From: Paenibacillus auburnensis
GTDB lineage: Bacteria; Bacillota; Bacilli; Paenibacillales; Paenibacillaceae
DNA: 64,000 nt
Reading direction: 5' to 3'
Assembly: GCF_927798115.1 (NCBI RefSeq)
Contig: NZ_CAKMMG010000002.1
Coordinates: 248,001-312,000, forward strand
Each line of letters opens with the position of its first letter. The stretch's first letter is position 1. The notes under the pieces are model-generated. The model ran no database searches, was not told the origin of the DNA, and worked only from the letters and a program-made list of their open reading frames with translations. Shown here in pieces: positions 25,705-34,639 of this stretch. The translations under genes and the position numbers were made by a program.

Positions 25705-27129
25705 TTACATATCAAAGTACAGGGAGTATTCGTGCGGATGAACACGGATAGCAACCTCTTGTGCTTCTCCACGTTTCAGAGCGATATAGTTGTCAATGAA
25801 GTCTTTAGTGAAGACGCCGCCTTCAGTCAGGAATTCATAGTCAGCTTCCAAAGCGTCAAGCGCTTCATTCAGGCTGCCTGGAACGCTGCGGATCTTCCCT
25901 TTGTCAGCATCAGACAATTCGTAGATGTTCTTGTCCAGTGGACCGTAACCCATTTCTTCAGGGTTGATCTTCTTTTTGATTCCGTCCAGACCCGCCATCA
26001 GCATAGCCGAGAAAGCCAGGTAAGGGTTAGCAGTGGAGTCAGGAGTACGGAATTCAATACGACAGCCCTTAGGTGTTACAGCAGCTACCGGGATACGGAC
26101 AGCAGCGGAGCGGTTACCTTTGGAGTAAACCAGGTTAACTGGTGCTTCATAACCAGGTACCAGACGTTTGAATGAGTTAGTACTTGGGTTAGTCAGCGCG
26201 ATCAGTGCCGGAGCATGATACAGGATACCGCCGATGTAGTTGAGCGCCATTTCACTCAGGTTCGCGTATGCTCCTTTTTCGTAGAACAAAGGCTCGCTGC
26301 CGTTGAAGATGGATTGGTGAACGTGCATGCCGCTACCGTTATCGCCGAACAGTGGTTTAGGCATGAAAGTTGCTACTTTACCATATTGGCGTGCTGTGTT
26401 TTGAACAATATATTTGTAAGTAAGGAGATTGTCAGCTGTTTTCTTCAGGGTGTCAAAACGGAAGTTGATTTCCGCTTGGCCTGCAGTCGCCACTTCATGG
26501 TGATGGCGTTCGATTTCAAGGCCTGCTTCGCTAAGCAAGCGGCACATTTCACTGCGGATATCCTGTTGGGAATCCACTGGAGCTACCGGAACATATCCGC
26601 CTTTAACGCCAACTTTGAATGCAAGGTTGCCGCCTTCGTCTTTGCGGTTTGTGTTCCATGCTGCTTCTTCGGAATCTACGAAGAAGGAAGAGCTGTTCAT
26701 TCCACTTTCGTAACGCACATCGTCAAAGATAAAGAACTCGGACTCAGGTGCGAAGAAAGCTGCTGTACCCACACCGCTTGCTTGCAGGAACTCTTCCGCT
26801 TTTACTGCGATACCGCGCGGGTCGCGCTCATAACGTTCGCCGTCAGGTGTGAAGATGTCACACATAACATTCAGCGTCGGGTGAGCTGTAAAAGGATCGA
26901 TGTATGTAGTACTTGGATCAGGCATCATAACCATGTCCGATTCTTCGATACCGCGGAACCCTTTGATGGAAGAACCGTCAAAAGCTACACCATTTACAAA
27001 TGTCTCTTCTTCCACTGCGGATGCTGGCAATGAGATATGGTGAGCACGTCCACCTAAATCTACAAACCGAAAATCCACCCACTCGATATTGTTTTCCTTG
27101 ATCGTCTGCAACACTTTTTCAACCGACAT
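25705..27129 (-). CDS. glnA: Glutamine synthetase, GSI-beta type
   Basis: A 474-residue type I glutamine synthetase making glutamine from glutamate, ammonia and ATP. VAFDGSSIKGF, ESEFFIFD, HHHEVATAGQAEINFRF, FMPKPLFGDNGSGMH and NRSAAVRIP cover the active site. Between the EFFIFD segment and GGYVPVAPVDS it has the ~25-residue insertion (EEAAWNTNRKDEGGN) of GSI-beta enzymes, absent from the 444-residue GSI-alpha enzyme of Bacillus subtilis; the Tyr in DKNIYELS occupies the position adenylylated in enterobacteria. No glnR is adjacent. GGGGAGG precedes the ATG, and the promoter carries GlnR/TnrA-like sites. Confidence 0.94.
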   Translation of the reverse strand: MSVEKVLQTIKENNIEWVDFRFVDLGGRAHHISLPASAVEEETFVNGVAFDGSSIKGFRGIEESDMVMMPDPSTTYIDPFTAHPTLNVMCDIFTPDGERYERDPRGIAVKAEEFLQASGVGTAAFFAPESEFFIFDDVRYESGMNSSSFFVDSEEAAWNTNRKDEGGNLAFKVGVKGGYVPVAPVDSQQDIRSEMCRLLSEAGLEIERHHHEVATAGQAEINFRFDTLKKTADNLLTYKYIVQNTARQYGKVATFMPKPLFGDNGSGMHVHQSIFNGSEPLFYEKGAYANLSEMALNYIGGILYHAPALIALTNPSTNSFKRLVPGYEAPVNLVYSKGNRSAAVRIPVAAVTPKGCRIEFRTPDSTANPYLAFSAMLMAGLDGIKKKINPEEMGYGPLDKNIYELSDADKGKIRSVPGSLNEALDALEADYEFLTEGGVFTKDFIDNYIALKRGEAQEVAIRVHPHEYSLYFDM

Positions 27130-27209
27130 GAATTAATTCCTCCCCAAGTTCCGAACATTAGGCCGCTCACAGTATCAAATGTTCTTGTTTTAATTTTTTT
27201 ACTGTCGTC

Positions 27210-27238
27210 ATTATAAAACTCAAACCTAACATCGTCAA
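27210..27238 (-). promoter_or_regulatory. glnA promoter
   Basis: On the minus strand TTGACG (27233-27238), exactly 17 bases, TATAAT (27210-27215), about 80 bases before the start codon. Confidence 0.8.
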
Positions 27239-27244
27239 TGCTTA

Positions 27245-27283
27245 TGTCAGGTATTTCTGACGACAATGTAAGATATTCTGACG
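27245..27283 (-). promoter_or_regulatory. Two tandem GlnR/TnrA-like sites upstream of glnA
   Basis: TGTAA-N7-TGACG at 27267-27283 fits TGTNA-N7-TNACA in all but the last base; TGTCA-N8-TGACG at 27245-27262 is a related copy with one extra spacer base. The nearer copy is centred about 50 bases upstream of the expected transcription start, the place from which TnrA-type regulators activate. Confidence 0.5.
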
Positions 27284-27347
27284 CTTTCGTGAAAAACGCT
27301 TAGCCTGTCCTAAATAGTGACATACGGTTTCTGCTGTAACTGAAATA

Positions 27348-27384
27348 GGTCCTCTTCCTCCGCCCGTGAGCGGCAAAGAGGACC
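27348..27384 (-). terminator. Hairpin terminator after aroF
   Basis: GGTCCTCTT (27348-27356) and AAGAGGACC (27376-27384) with further GCCGC/GCGG pairing inside; only TATTT follows on the minus strand. Confidence 0.6.
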
Positions 27385-27413
27385 GTAAGCCAGACTGATT
27401 TCTTCTGCTTGAA

Positions 27414-28460
27414 TTAGGCGATAGGAGCCGCTTCAAGCGAATTTGAGAACTTGCGTCCCACGATCGGCGCAAGCTTCTCCAGATCTCTCAGCAGCTTATC
27501 AAACTGCTCAGGGAACAGGGATTGGACCCCGTCACCTGTCATGGAATTGTCCGGATCGGTATGCATTTCGATAATCAGACCATTGGCACCGGCAGCAACT
27601 GAGGCTTTTGCCATTGGCTCCACTAATTCGCGGCGGCCTGTGCCATGGCTTGGATCGGAAATAACAGGCAGATGGCTCAGGTTCTGAAGCACCGGAATTG
27701 CAGACAGATCTAGCGTATTGCGTGTGTACGTTTCAAAGGTCCGGATGCCGCGCTCACACAGCATAACATCCCGGTTACCTCCGGCCAGAATGTACTCCGC
27801 CGCATTGAGCAGCTCATCATAGGTTGCGCTGAATCCGCGTTTGAGCAGCACCGGGCGGCCGCAGGTTCCCAGCTTGCGCAGCAGATCAAAATTCTGCATG
27901 TTGCGCGTGCCTACCTGCAGAATATCAGCGTGTTCCGCACAAATATCAACATACTCGGGAGTCATTACCTCAGTGATGGTAAGCAGGCCGTGCTTTCTTC
28001 CGGCCTCGGCCATCATAGTCAGGCCTTCCACACCTACACCCTGGAAGCTGTAAGGACCCGTCCGCGGCTTGAATGCTCCGCCGCGCAGCACCTGGCCGCC
28101 GGAAGCCTTGACCAGCCGGGCAATTTCATCGATCTGTTCAGGGGACTCAACAGCGCAAGGGCCGCCCATAATGACGAGATTTTCTCCGCCGATCTTAACA
28201 CCGCGGATATCAATAATAGTATCCTCGGGATGGAAGTCACGGCTGGCCAGCTTGTAGGATTTGGTGATTTTTACGACATTCTCTACGCCCTTCATCTGCC
28301 GCAGATGCTCTGCAAGCTTCGGCGTCACTCCGCCAACCAAACCGATTACCGTATGATCCGCTCCCCGCGAAAGATGAACCTGCAGACCTTCTTTTTCAAT
28401 AACTGCAATAATATCATTTACCTGGTCCTGCGGTGTTTGATTGGATGTAATAACGATCAT
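27414..28460 (-). CDS. aroF: 3-deoxy-7-phosphoheptulonate (DAHP) synthase, type I-beta
   Basis: A 348-residue enzyme condensing phosphoenolpyruvate and erythrose-4-phosphate, the first step of the shikimate pathway. Residues 1-70 form the ferredoxin-like regulatory domain seen in the Thermotoga enzyme; the catalytic barrel shows [40 protein letters not shown] and EMHTDPDNS. The N-terminal domain usually confers feedback inhibition by aromatic amino acids. Single gene with its own promoter and terminator; AAAAGGGGAG precedes the ATG. Confidence 0.94.
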   Translation of the reverse strand: MIVITSNQTPQDQVNDIIAVIEKEGLQVHLSRGADHTVIGLVGGVTPKLAEHLRQMKGVENVVKITKSYKLASRDFHPEDTIIDIRGVKIGGENLVIMGGPCAVESPEQIDEIARLVKASGGQVLRGGAFKPRTGPYSFQGVGVEGLTMMAEAGRKHGLLTITEVMTPEYVDICAEHADILQVGTRNMQNFDLLRKLGTCGRPVLLKRGFSATYDELLNAAEYILAGGNRDVMLCERGIRTFETYTRNTLDLSAIPVLQNLSHLPVISDPSHGTGRRELVEPMAKASVAAGANGLIIEMHTDPDNSMTGDGVQSLFPEQFDKLLRDLEKLAPIVGRKFSNSLEAAPIA

Positions 28461-28561
28461 ATTATAGCTCCCCTTTTAGGCCATTTATTCTCAAATAATG
28501 TCCCGATTATGATAAAATACTATTTCGCTACGACGCGTGTGTGCTTTTAAGCGCTAAAGTG

Positions 28562-28590
28562 ATTTTACCGCATATTGCATCTTACGTCAA
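28562..28590 (-). promoter_or_regulatory. aroF promoter
   Basis: On the minus strand TTGACG (28585-28590), 17-base spacer, TAAAAT (28562-28567). Confidence 0.72.
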
Positions 28591-28654
28591 CTTTTTTTCC
28601 CGGAAAACACGCTGGATCTACCAACACTTTCCATGAAAAAGTATTTAACCTAAG

Positions 28655-28690
28655 AAAAATGCACCCGGCCCCAAACAGGAACCAGGTGCA
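28655..28690 (-). terminator. Intrinsic terminator after ispH
   Basis: A 12-bp stem with G-U pairs between 28661-28672 and 28679-28690; TTTTT follows on the minus strand (28655-28659). Confidence 0.78.
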
Positions 28691-28727
28691 GCTTATATGA
28701 TAAAAATAAATTCATAACTCCAAGTCA

Positions 28728-29684
28728 TTAAGTTGCACTTGTCGTCTTGTTCTTCACAGGCGGAAGAAGCTTCGCCATATTCACTGTACGCTTAATCTCC
28801 CAAGTCTCAGGCAGCGCCGGATCGTATTGCTCCAGGTAGCTGATGACTTCCTTCGTGATCGGGGTTGGTGTAGAGGCACCGGAGGTTACCCCAACCTTGG
28901 AAATTCCCTGCAGCCATTCTGTGTTCAGCTCGGATACATCAGAGATCCGGTGAGCGGGTACACCGGCAATTTCCTCAGACACCTGAGCCAGACGATTGGA
29001 GTTGTTGCTGCGGGGATCGCCGACAACAATCACCAGATCACATTGGCCGGCTTGCTCTGCTACCGCTTCCTGCCGCACCTGGGTAGCCATGCAGATCTCA
29101 TTATGGACCTCAGCACCAGGGAAGGTCTCCAGTAGCTTTTTCATAATATGCTTAATATCCCACTGGCTCATCGTGGTCTGGTTCGTGATAACGATCCGCG
29201 AGGAAGGGATAGACAATCCGGCAATCTCTTCTTCCTTTTCAATCAGATGGACATGGTCTGGAGCAATACCAACGGCGCCTTCGGGCTCCGGATGGCCTTT
29301 TTTGCCAATATAAATAATCTCGTAGCCTTCAGCTACTTTCTCCTGGATAAGGTCATGTGTCTTCGTCACATCTGGACAAGTGGCGTCAACGGTAGTTAGA
29401 CCCTTGGCACGGGCCATCTTGCGGACTTCCGGCGATACGCCATGTGCAGTGAAAATGACGGTGCCGCTATCCACTTTATCGAGAATATCCAGACGGTTAT
29501 GCCCGTCCAGTGTGATGATTCCGTCGTCCTCAAAGGAATTCGTAACATGAGTGTTATGCACAATCATGCCAAGTATATAAATCGGCCGGGGCAGATCAAG
29601 ATTTTGTGCGGCCTGCCGTGCCATAACCATGGCATCGACGACACCGTAGCAATAGCCCCGGGGAGAAATTTTAAGGACTTCCAT
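28728..29684 (-). CDS. ispH: 4-hydroxy-3-methylbut-2-enyl diphosphate reductase
   Basis: A 318-residue LytB/IspH enzyme, the last step of the MEP isoprenoid pathway, yielding IPP and DMAPP. The three [4Fe-4S] cysteines are visible: Cys12 in RGYCYG, one in [11 protein letters not shown] and one in [20 protein letters not shown] and [11 protein letters not shown] are also conserved. Monocistronic, followed by a terminator; it provides the prenyl precursors that the nearby menaquinone gene mqnC's pathway also needs. Confidence 0.95.
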   Translation of the reverse strand: MEVLKISPRGYCYGVVDAMVMARQAAQNLDLPRPIYILGMIVHNTHVTNSFEDDGIITLDGHNRLDILDKVDSGTVIFTAHGVSPEVRKMARAKGLTTVDATCPDVTKTHDLIQEKVAEGYEIIYIGKKGHPEPEGAVGIAPDHVHLIEKEEEIAGLSIPSSRIVITNQTTMSQWDIKHIMKKLLETFPGAEVHNEICMATQVRQEAVAEQAGQCDLVIVVGDPRSNNSNRLAQVSEEIAGVPAHRISDVSELNTEWLQGISKVGVTSGASTPTPITKEVISYLEQYDPALPETWEIKRTVNMAKLLPPVKNKTTSAT

Positions 29685-29744
29685 GTATTTTCACCGGCTT
29701 TCTGCAGTCAATGACAGCTGTAATAGGACCTGATCTATTATACC

Positions 29745-31196
29745 CTATTCCAGCGGCGGAGCAAAGAGAAGCGGCAGCCAGATGATGAAGGTAGTGCCCT
29801 CTCCTTGACGGGTTACCACTTCTACAGAGCCGCCATGTTCATCAATAATCCATTTGGCAATCGAGAGCCCAAGGCCGATTCCTTCCGTAATGCCCCGTGA
29901 TTCATCCGCCCGGTAGAAGCGGTCAAAGATATGAGGCACCTCGTCCTTATCCATCCCGATTCCGGTATCCTTGATCCGGATCCCTACCTGGTTCTGATAG
30001 AATACAGCATCCATTGTAACTTCACCGGACGGTGTATATTTAAAGGCATTATCGATGAAAATGAACAGCATCTGCTGCAGATAATCCTTATTGCCCACAA
30101 TATATTTGCCGTTCATATGGCTCAGGTCACCAATGGACCATTCGGACTGGCGCGGCAGGAAGGAAGCCCTGCGGGCTACTTCAGTCATTAGCGGCTCCAG
30201 TGCCACCGGTTCCTTGTCAAAGGTGCGGCCGGTATCGGCACGCGCCAAGGAGAGCATATCGGCTACGAGGCGGCTCATGCGTTTCGATTCATCGGCGATA
30301 TCCTTCACGGATTCGATGGACAGCTGGCGGATTTCCGCCTCGCTCATTCTGCTCTGTTCCGGCTCCATCTCCCAGATTTTTTGCAGCAGATCGATATTGC
30401 CGCGGATTGTTGTGAGCGGGGTGCGCAGCTCATGTGAAGCATCGGACACAAACCGGCGCTGGGTAGCATAGGAATCTTCCAGCTCTTTATAGAACCCTTC
30501 CATCCGCCCAAGCATGCTGTTGACCGTCTCAATCAGCCGGCCAATTTCATCCGGCGGTCCGTCATAGACAATCCGGGAACTCAGGTCCGTGCCGGTCTGT
30601 ATACCGTTAGCTGCCTCAATGACTTTGCCGATCGGGCTCATCGACTTACGGGCCAGGAACAGGCCAAATGTAAACGCTGCTATCAGTGTCGCAAAGGAAC
30701 CAACCAACAGAATGTTCTTTAGCCTGGCCAGCAGTGTCACCTGCTCCCCGGTATAGACGGCTACCTGAAGCACAGCCGAATGGGTTTCGTTCGTGCTGAC
30801 TACTTCAATAGCCTTCTGGTAGATCAGAAACGGATTGCCACCGTAAGTTGCCTGCAAGAACCCCTGCTGTTTGGAGACAGCATCCTTTGCAGGGACCTTC
30901 AACTCCAGATTGATCTCCGCCATGTTCTGGCTGGGAATCAGTTTTTCCAGATCATAAATGTACAATTGGGCAAATAGACTTTGTCCGGCGGGACCGCCGA
31001 GGATTTGTTTCAAAGTACCGTCGTTATAGTCTATGCCTACCTTAAGGTCTACTTGCTGGGCCTGCTTCATCAGCCGCTCTTTCAAATCCCCATACGTATT
31101 AATATAGACAAAACCGTAAATTGCGGCTGATAAGGCCAGCAGCATAACGGCCAAAATCCCTGAATACCAAGCTGTCAGCCGCAATTTAATAGACAT
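29745..31196 (-). CDS. Sensor histidine kinase with HAMP domain
   Basis: A 483-residue membrane kinase: first helix at about residues 9-30, an extracytoplasmic sensor domain of about 130 residues, second helix near 165-185, HAMP (RKSMSPIGKVIEAANGI), His near residue 255 in SDASHELRTPL, N box (FIDNAFKYTPSGEV), DTGIGMDKDE and GIGLGLSIAKWI. ATG 31196 is preferred over a GTG at 31208 because GAGGTG lies 9 bases upstream of it; it then starts one base after the regulator's stop. With htrA upstream it may be a CssS-like sensor of secretion stress, an inference from context. Confidence 0.87.
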   Translation of the reverse strand: MSIKLRLTAWYSGILAVMLLALSAAIYGFVYINTYGDLKERLMKQAQQVDLKVGIDYNDGTLKQILGGPAGQSLFAQLYIYDLEKLIPSQNMAEINLELKVPAKDAVSKQQGFLQATYGGNPFLIYQKAIEVVSTNETHSAVLQVAVYTGEQVTLLARLKNILLVGSFATLIAAFTFGLFLARKSMSPIGKVIEAANGIQTGTDLSSRIVYDGPPDEIGRLIETVNSMLGRMEGFYKELEDSYATQRRFVSDASHELRTPLTTIRGNIDLLQKIWEMEPEQSRMSEAEIRQLSIESVKDIADESKRMSRLVADMLSLARADTGRTFDKEPVALEPLMTEVARRASFLPRQSEWSIGDLSHMNGKYIVGNKDYLQQMLFIFIDNAFKYTPSGEVTMDAVFYQNQVGIRIKDTGIGMDKDEVPHIFDRFYRADESRGITEGIGLGLSIAKWIIDEHGGSVEVVTRQGEGTTFIIWLPLLFAPPLE

Positions 31197-31197
31197 G

Positions 31198-31887
31198 TTA
31201 ATTGTCACCTCTTAGAATGTAACCGGCTCCCCGGATCGTCTGAATCAAACGTTTACCGCCATGCTCCTCCGTCTTCTGACGCAGCATGGCGATGTATACC
31301 TCAAGCACATTGGATTCTCCGCTGTAGTCATATCCCCAAATTTTGTCCATGATCAGATCACGGGATAATACACGCTTCGGATTCTGCATAAACAGATGCA
31401 GCAGTTCAAATTCCTTCGCCGTCAGCTCCAGCCGTTTGCCGGCACGGGTGACTTCACGGGAATCCACATCCAGTGTAATGTCCTCATAGGAAACCGACTG
31501 GTCCGGATTTCCTCCTTGTTCACTCTTGCGGCGCAGCAGCGCCCGCACACGGGCCAGCAGTTCTTCCAGTGCGAATGGCTTCACCAGATAATCGTCCGCT
31601 CCCAGGTCAAGCCCCTTTACACGATGTTCAATTTCGTCCTTGGCCGTCAGCATCAGCACGGGCACACTGCTCCCGCCCTCGCGTAGACGCCGGCACACTT
31701 CAAAGCCGTCCACCTGCGGCATCATGACATCAAGAACAACCACATCAGGATCGCTGGTCAGGACGGCACGCAATCCGTCCGCGCCGTTAGAGGCCGTTTT
31801 TACGTCATAGCCTTCAAAGGCCAGGCCACGCCGCAGCATGGAAATTATCTTTTCATCGTCATCAATAATTAAAATATTCGGTCGCAT
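31198..31887 (-). CDS. OmpR-family response regulator
   Basis: A 229-residue regulator: receiver (ILIIDDDEKI, phospho-Asp near residue 53 in VVVLDVMMP, Lys in LVKPFALEE) and winged helix (ELTAKEFELLHLF, GESNVLEVYIAMLRQK, TIRGAGYIL). The ATG at 31887 is chosen since GGGGG lies 7 bases upstream; the frame reaches 31962 without support and would cross the upstream hairpin. It forms an operon with the kinase behind it. The nearest upstream gene in the same direction is htrA, separated by a strong hairpin. Confidence 0.9.
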   Translation of the reverse strand: MRPNILIIDDDEKIISMLRRGLAFEGYDVKTASNGADGLRAVLTSDPDVVVLDVMMPQVDGFEVCRRLREGGSSVPVLMLTAKDEIEHRVKGLDLGADDYLVKPFALEELLARVRALLRRKSEQGGNPDQSVSYEDITLDVDSREVTRAGKRLELTAKEFELLHLFMQNPKRVLSRDLIMDKIWGYDYSGESNVLEVYIAMLRQKTEEHGGKRLIQTIRGAGYILRGDN

Positions 31888-31957
31888 CAAGCAGCCCCCA
31901 TTGTCCAAATCATTTAAATCTATTGTAGCATGAATGTAAGGTTTCACGTCCAGTAGC

Positions 31958-31993
31958 AGCACAAACGGAAGGGTCTCCCCTTCCGTTTGTGCT
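31958..31993 (-). terminator. Perfect 16-bp hairpin between htrA and the regulator
   Basis: AGCACAAACGGAAGGG (31958-31973) is perfectly complementary to 31978-31993 around TCTC. There is no long T run on either strand, so it may be a weak terminator or an mRNA processing or stability element 17 bases after the htrA stop. Confidence 0.6.
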
Positions 31994-32009
31994 TTACCGT
32001 CCGGTGTGT

Positions 32010-33674
32010 TTATTTCCCTTGGGAATTCGTTTTGGAGGTATCAAAATCATTTTTATTTCCGATTGTAACCGGAAGCTCCAGCTTTTTGCCGTCACGTACA
32101 ACATTCAGGGTTACTTTGTCGCCAACCTTCAGGGACTGAATGTAAGTAATCAGATCCTGGCTTGTAGCGTATTTGGTACCATTCACACCTGTAATAATAT
32201 CGTAAGGGCGCAGATCTGCAGTATAAGCCGGCGACTTGAAGACAATCTCAGCAACTACGGATCCCTCCTTAATGTCAGTACCCATTTGTTTGGCAACTTC
32301 ATCCGTAATGGTCATCAGCGATGCGCCAATGAACGGTACCGGTTCCTTCGGAATTTCCTGATTGGCTTCCAGCTTGTCGACAACCTCTTTAATGGTATTG
32401 ACGGCAATCGCAAACCCGATACCCTGCGAATCCGTGCTGACTGCGACGTTCATCCCGATAACCTGACCGTTCAGGTTAAGCAGCGGGCCGCCGGAGTTCC
32501 CCGGATTGATCGAAGCATCGGTCTGCAGCAGATTTTTGTAATTGCGTGTGCCGCTTCCGTCTTCTTCATTGATATCGATACTGCGGTCCTTCGCACTGAG
32601 CACACCGGCTGTAACGGTATGATCGAAGCCCTGCGGATTACCAATCGCTACAACCTCGGAGCCAACCTTGATACTGTCGGAATCACCAAGCGCTACTGTA
32701 GGGAAATCCGCACCTTCAATCTTCAGCACTGCAAGGTCCAAATCTTTGCTTGCGCCAAGCAATTTCGCTTCATATGGCTTTGTAGTGCCGTCCACAGTAA
32801 CCTGGATAACATCAGCATTTTCGATTACGTGCTGGTTAGTCAGAATATAACCGGAGGAATCATAGATGAAGCCTGTTCCGATTCCGTATGGAGTGAGCTG
32901 TGTAGAATTCGAATTGGAATCCGACTGTGAATTCTCATCAGTGCCGGAAGAGTTGCTGCCCCCGAACTGGTCACCGAAAAAGAATTGCGAGAATGGATCG
33001 CTCATATTCGGATTAGAGGAGCTTCTGCTGGAATTCGTTTTTACTAGAGTTTCAATTTTGACGACAGCAGGCCCCACCGCATCAACTACGCTTGAGACAT
33101 CCGTTGTTCCTGTAAACAGATTCGTAGTGGAGGTTGAAGGTGTAACATTGGCACTACCAACCGCTGTTTTCGCTGTTGTGCTTGCTACTGCTGCCGTTGT
33201 CACCTGATCCCCTGTGAACCAGTTGCCCCGGTCTGCCATGAACATCGATCCGGACAATACGACCATTCCGGCCAGGAACGAGATCAGCACTGCTTTTACC
33301 GGTTTCTTAGGCTTGCGGTTATATTGCCAGCCATTGCTTCCTTCTGGACCGTTTCCGCCTCGTCCGCCATTTCCGTCATTACCGGTAGTGCGCAGCGAAG
33401 TGCTGTAAGGAAGCTGTTTGACCGGCTGCGGAGGCGTAACCTCAACACGCTCAGGCTCAAGCCGGCTATAGTGCTGTCCGTTCTCCGGATTCACTTCATC
33501 ATTGTTAAGCGATTTAAAAGGGCCATAGGAATAATAGTAGGAAGAGCTTGACTCAGAAGATTGGTTATTATTGCTGCTGTTGTTAGTGTCATTACTGCTG
33601 CTATTGGAGTTATCCCATTCCCGGTCCGTGGTGGGTTCATGATCACGATTGAAGTTGTTTTTGTTATCGTCCAT
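32010..33674 (-). CDS. htrA: HtrA/DegP-type membrane-anchored serine protease with PDZ domain
   Basis: A 554-residue protein: a long cytoplasmic Asn/Ser/Asp-rich head (residues 1-120), one transmembrane helix (about 126-146), a trypsin-like domain with His282 (TNQHVIENA), Asp313 (DLDLAVLKI) and Ser394 (NPGNSGGPL), and a C-terminal PDZ domain (about 445-540). It degrades or refolds misfolded exported proteins at the outer face of the membrane. The cytoplasmic head is longer than in Bacillus homologues. The downstream two-component pair may control it in the manner of CssRS. Confidence 0.92.
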   Translation of the reverse strand: MDDNKNNFNRDHEPTTDREWDNSNSSSNDTNNSSNNNQSSESSSSYYYSYGPFKSLNNDEVNPENGQHYSRLEPERVEVTPPQPVKQLPYSTSLRTTGNDGNGGRGGNGPEGSNGWQYNRKPKKPVKAVLISFLAGMVVLSGSMFMADRGNWFTGDQVTTAAVASTTAKTAVGSANVTPSTSTTNLFTGTTDVSSVVDAVGPAVVKIETLVKTNSSRSSSNPNMSDPFSQFFFGDQFGGSNSSGTDENSQSDSNSNSTQLTPYGIGTGFIYDSSGYILTNQHVIENADVIQVTVDGTTKPYEAKLLGASKDLDLAVLKIEGADFPTVALGDSDSIKVGSEVVAIGNPQGFDHTVTAGVLSAKDRSIDINEEDGSGTRNYKNLLQTDASINPGNSGGPLLNLNGQVIGMNVAVSTDSQGIGFAIAVNTIKEVVDKLEANQEIPKEPVPFIGASLMTITDEVAKQMGTDIKEGSVVAEIVFKSPAYTADLRPYDIITGVNGTKYATSQDLITYIQSLKVGDKVTLNVVRDGKKLELPVTIGNKNDFDTSKTNSQGK

Positions 33675-33693
33675 TGTTTACGTTCCTCCCGTG

Positions 33694-33712
33694 CCTTGTC
33701 TGTCTGACAAGG
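33694..33712 (-). promoter_or_regulatory. Small hairpin in the htrA 5' leader
   Basis: CCTTGTC (33694-33700) and GACAAGG (33706-33712) with a 5-base loop, immediately upstream of the GGGAGG ribosome-binding site. Function unknown. Confidence 0.4.
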
Positions 33713-33836
33713 AGTAATGTTTTCTTCTTGATCTTATTTTGTACTTTAAACCTTAAGTTCACATTAAAAACAATTTAAGCGGAGATAAAAACTGGGGGGC
33801 TCTAGGGTGAGACTAGCAAAAATCCGTGAATGATAG

Positions 33837-33871
33837 AGAAAAAAAGCCCGAACGCTTAGAACGCGCCGGGC
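33837..33871 (-). terminator. Probable terminator after liaR
   Basis: GCCCG/CGGGC stem (33846-33850 with 33867-33871) followed by seven or more Ts on the minus strand; the stem is short. Confidence 0.5.
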
Positions 33872-33979
33872 CGGAACAAGGGCAAGATCAAATACTTAAA
33901 CATAACTAGGACAGATATATAATTTGAAAGTTTATGATAAACCTTATCTTCAAGTAATACTTAAAGCGTTGCGGCATGC

Positions 33980-34636
33980 TTATCCTTGCTGCGCCCAGCC
34001 TTTGCGGTGGGCGTATATAGCCAGCTGTGTACGGTCATCCAGTTCGCATTTCATCAGCAGGTTGCTGACATGCGTCTTTACCGTTTTAATGCTGATATGC
34101 AGTTCCTCACCGATGTCCTTATTGGTCTTGCCTTCGGCAATAAGGAGCAGAACCTCTTTCTCCCGTTCGGTTAAACCAGAGGAATCGCCCTGAACGGTAC
34201 GCTGCCGGATGCCGCGGGTCAATGCCTGAGAGACATCACCGGTCATTACCGGCATACCCCGGTAAGCGCCTTGCAGCGCATAGATTAGCTCTTCAGCGGA
34301 AACCGTTTTGAGCACATAGCTGACCGCCCCGGCTTCAATTGCATCCACTACAAGATCATCTTCCAGGAAGCTGGTGAGGATGACGATTTTGAGTCCCGGA
34401 AATTCAGCCAGCACGGCACGGGTCGTCTCGGCCCCGTTCATGACCGGCATCATCAGATCCATCAGCACCAGATCCGGCAAGCCTTCCTGTCCCCATCCGC
34501 GCAGCATATTCAGCGCTTCTGCCCCATTCCCTGCTTCGCCAATGACCTCGAACTTCGGATCCAGCATCAGATAGGTTTTGAGCCCCATCCGCACCATGTC
34601 ATGATCATCCACCAGCAACACTTTTATGACACTCAT
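33980..34636 (-). CDS. liaR: LiaR-type NarL-family response regulator
   Basis: A 218-residue regulator with receiver (VLLVDDHDMVRMGL, phospho-Asp near residue 60 in LVLMDLMMPVMNG, Lys in VLKTVSAEE) and LuxR HTH (LTEREKEVLLLIAEGKTNKDIGEELHIS split over the helix pair, then KTVKTHVSNLL). LiaR is activated by LiaS on envelope stress such as lipid II cycle inhibition. It is the last gene of liaF-liaS-liaR, starting 3 bases after the liaS stop. Confidence 0.92.
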   Translation of the reverse strand: MSVIKVLLVDDHDMVRMGLKTYLMLDPKFEVIGEAGNGAEALNMLRGWGQEGLPDLVLMDLMMPVMNGAETTRAVLAEFPGLKIVILTSFLEDDLVVDAIEAGAVSYVLKTVSAEELIYALQGAYRGMPVMTGDVSQALTRGIRQRTVQGDSSGLTEREKEVLLLIAEGKTNKDIGEELHISIKTVKTHVSNLLMKCELDDRTQLAIYAHRKGWAQQG

Positions 34637-34639
34637 GTT

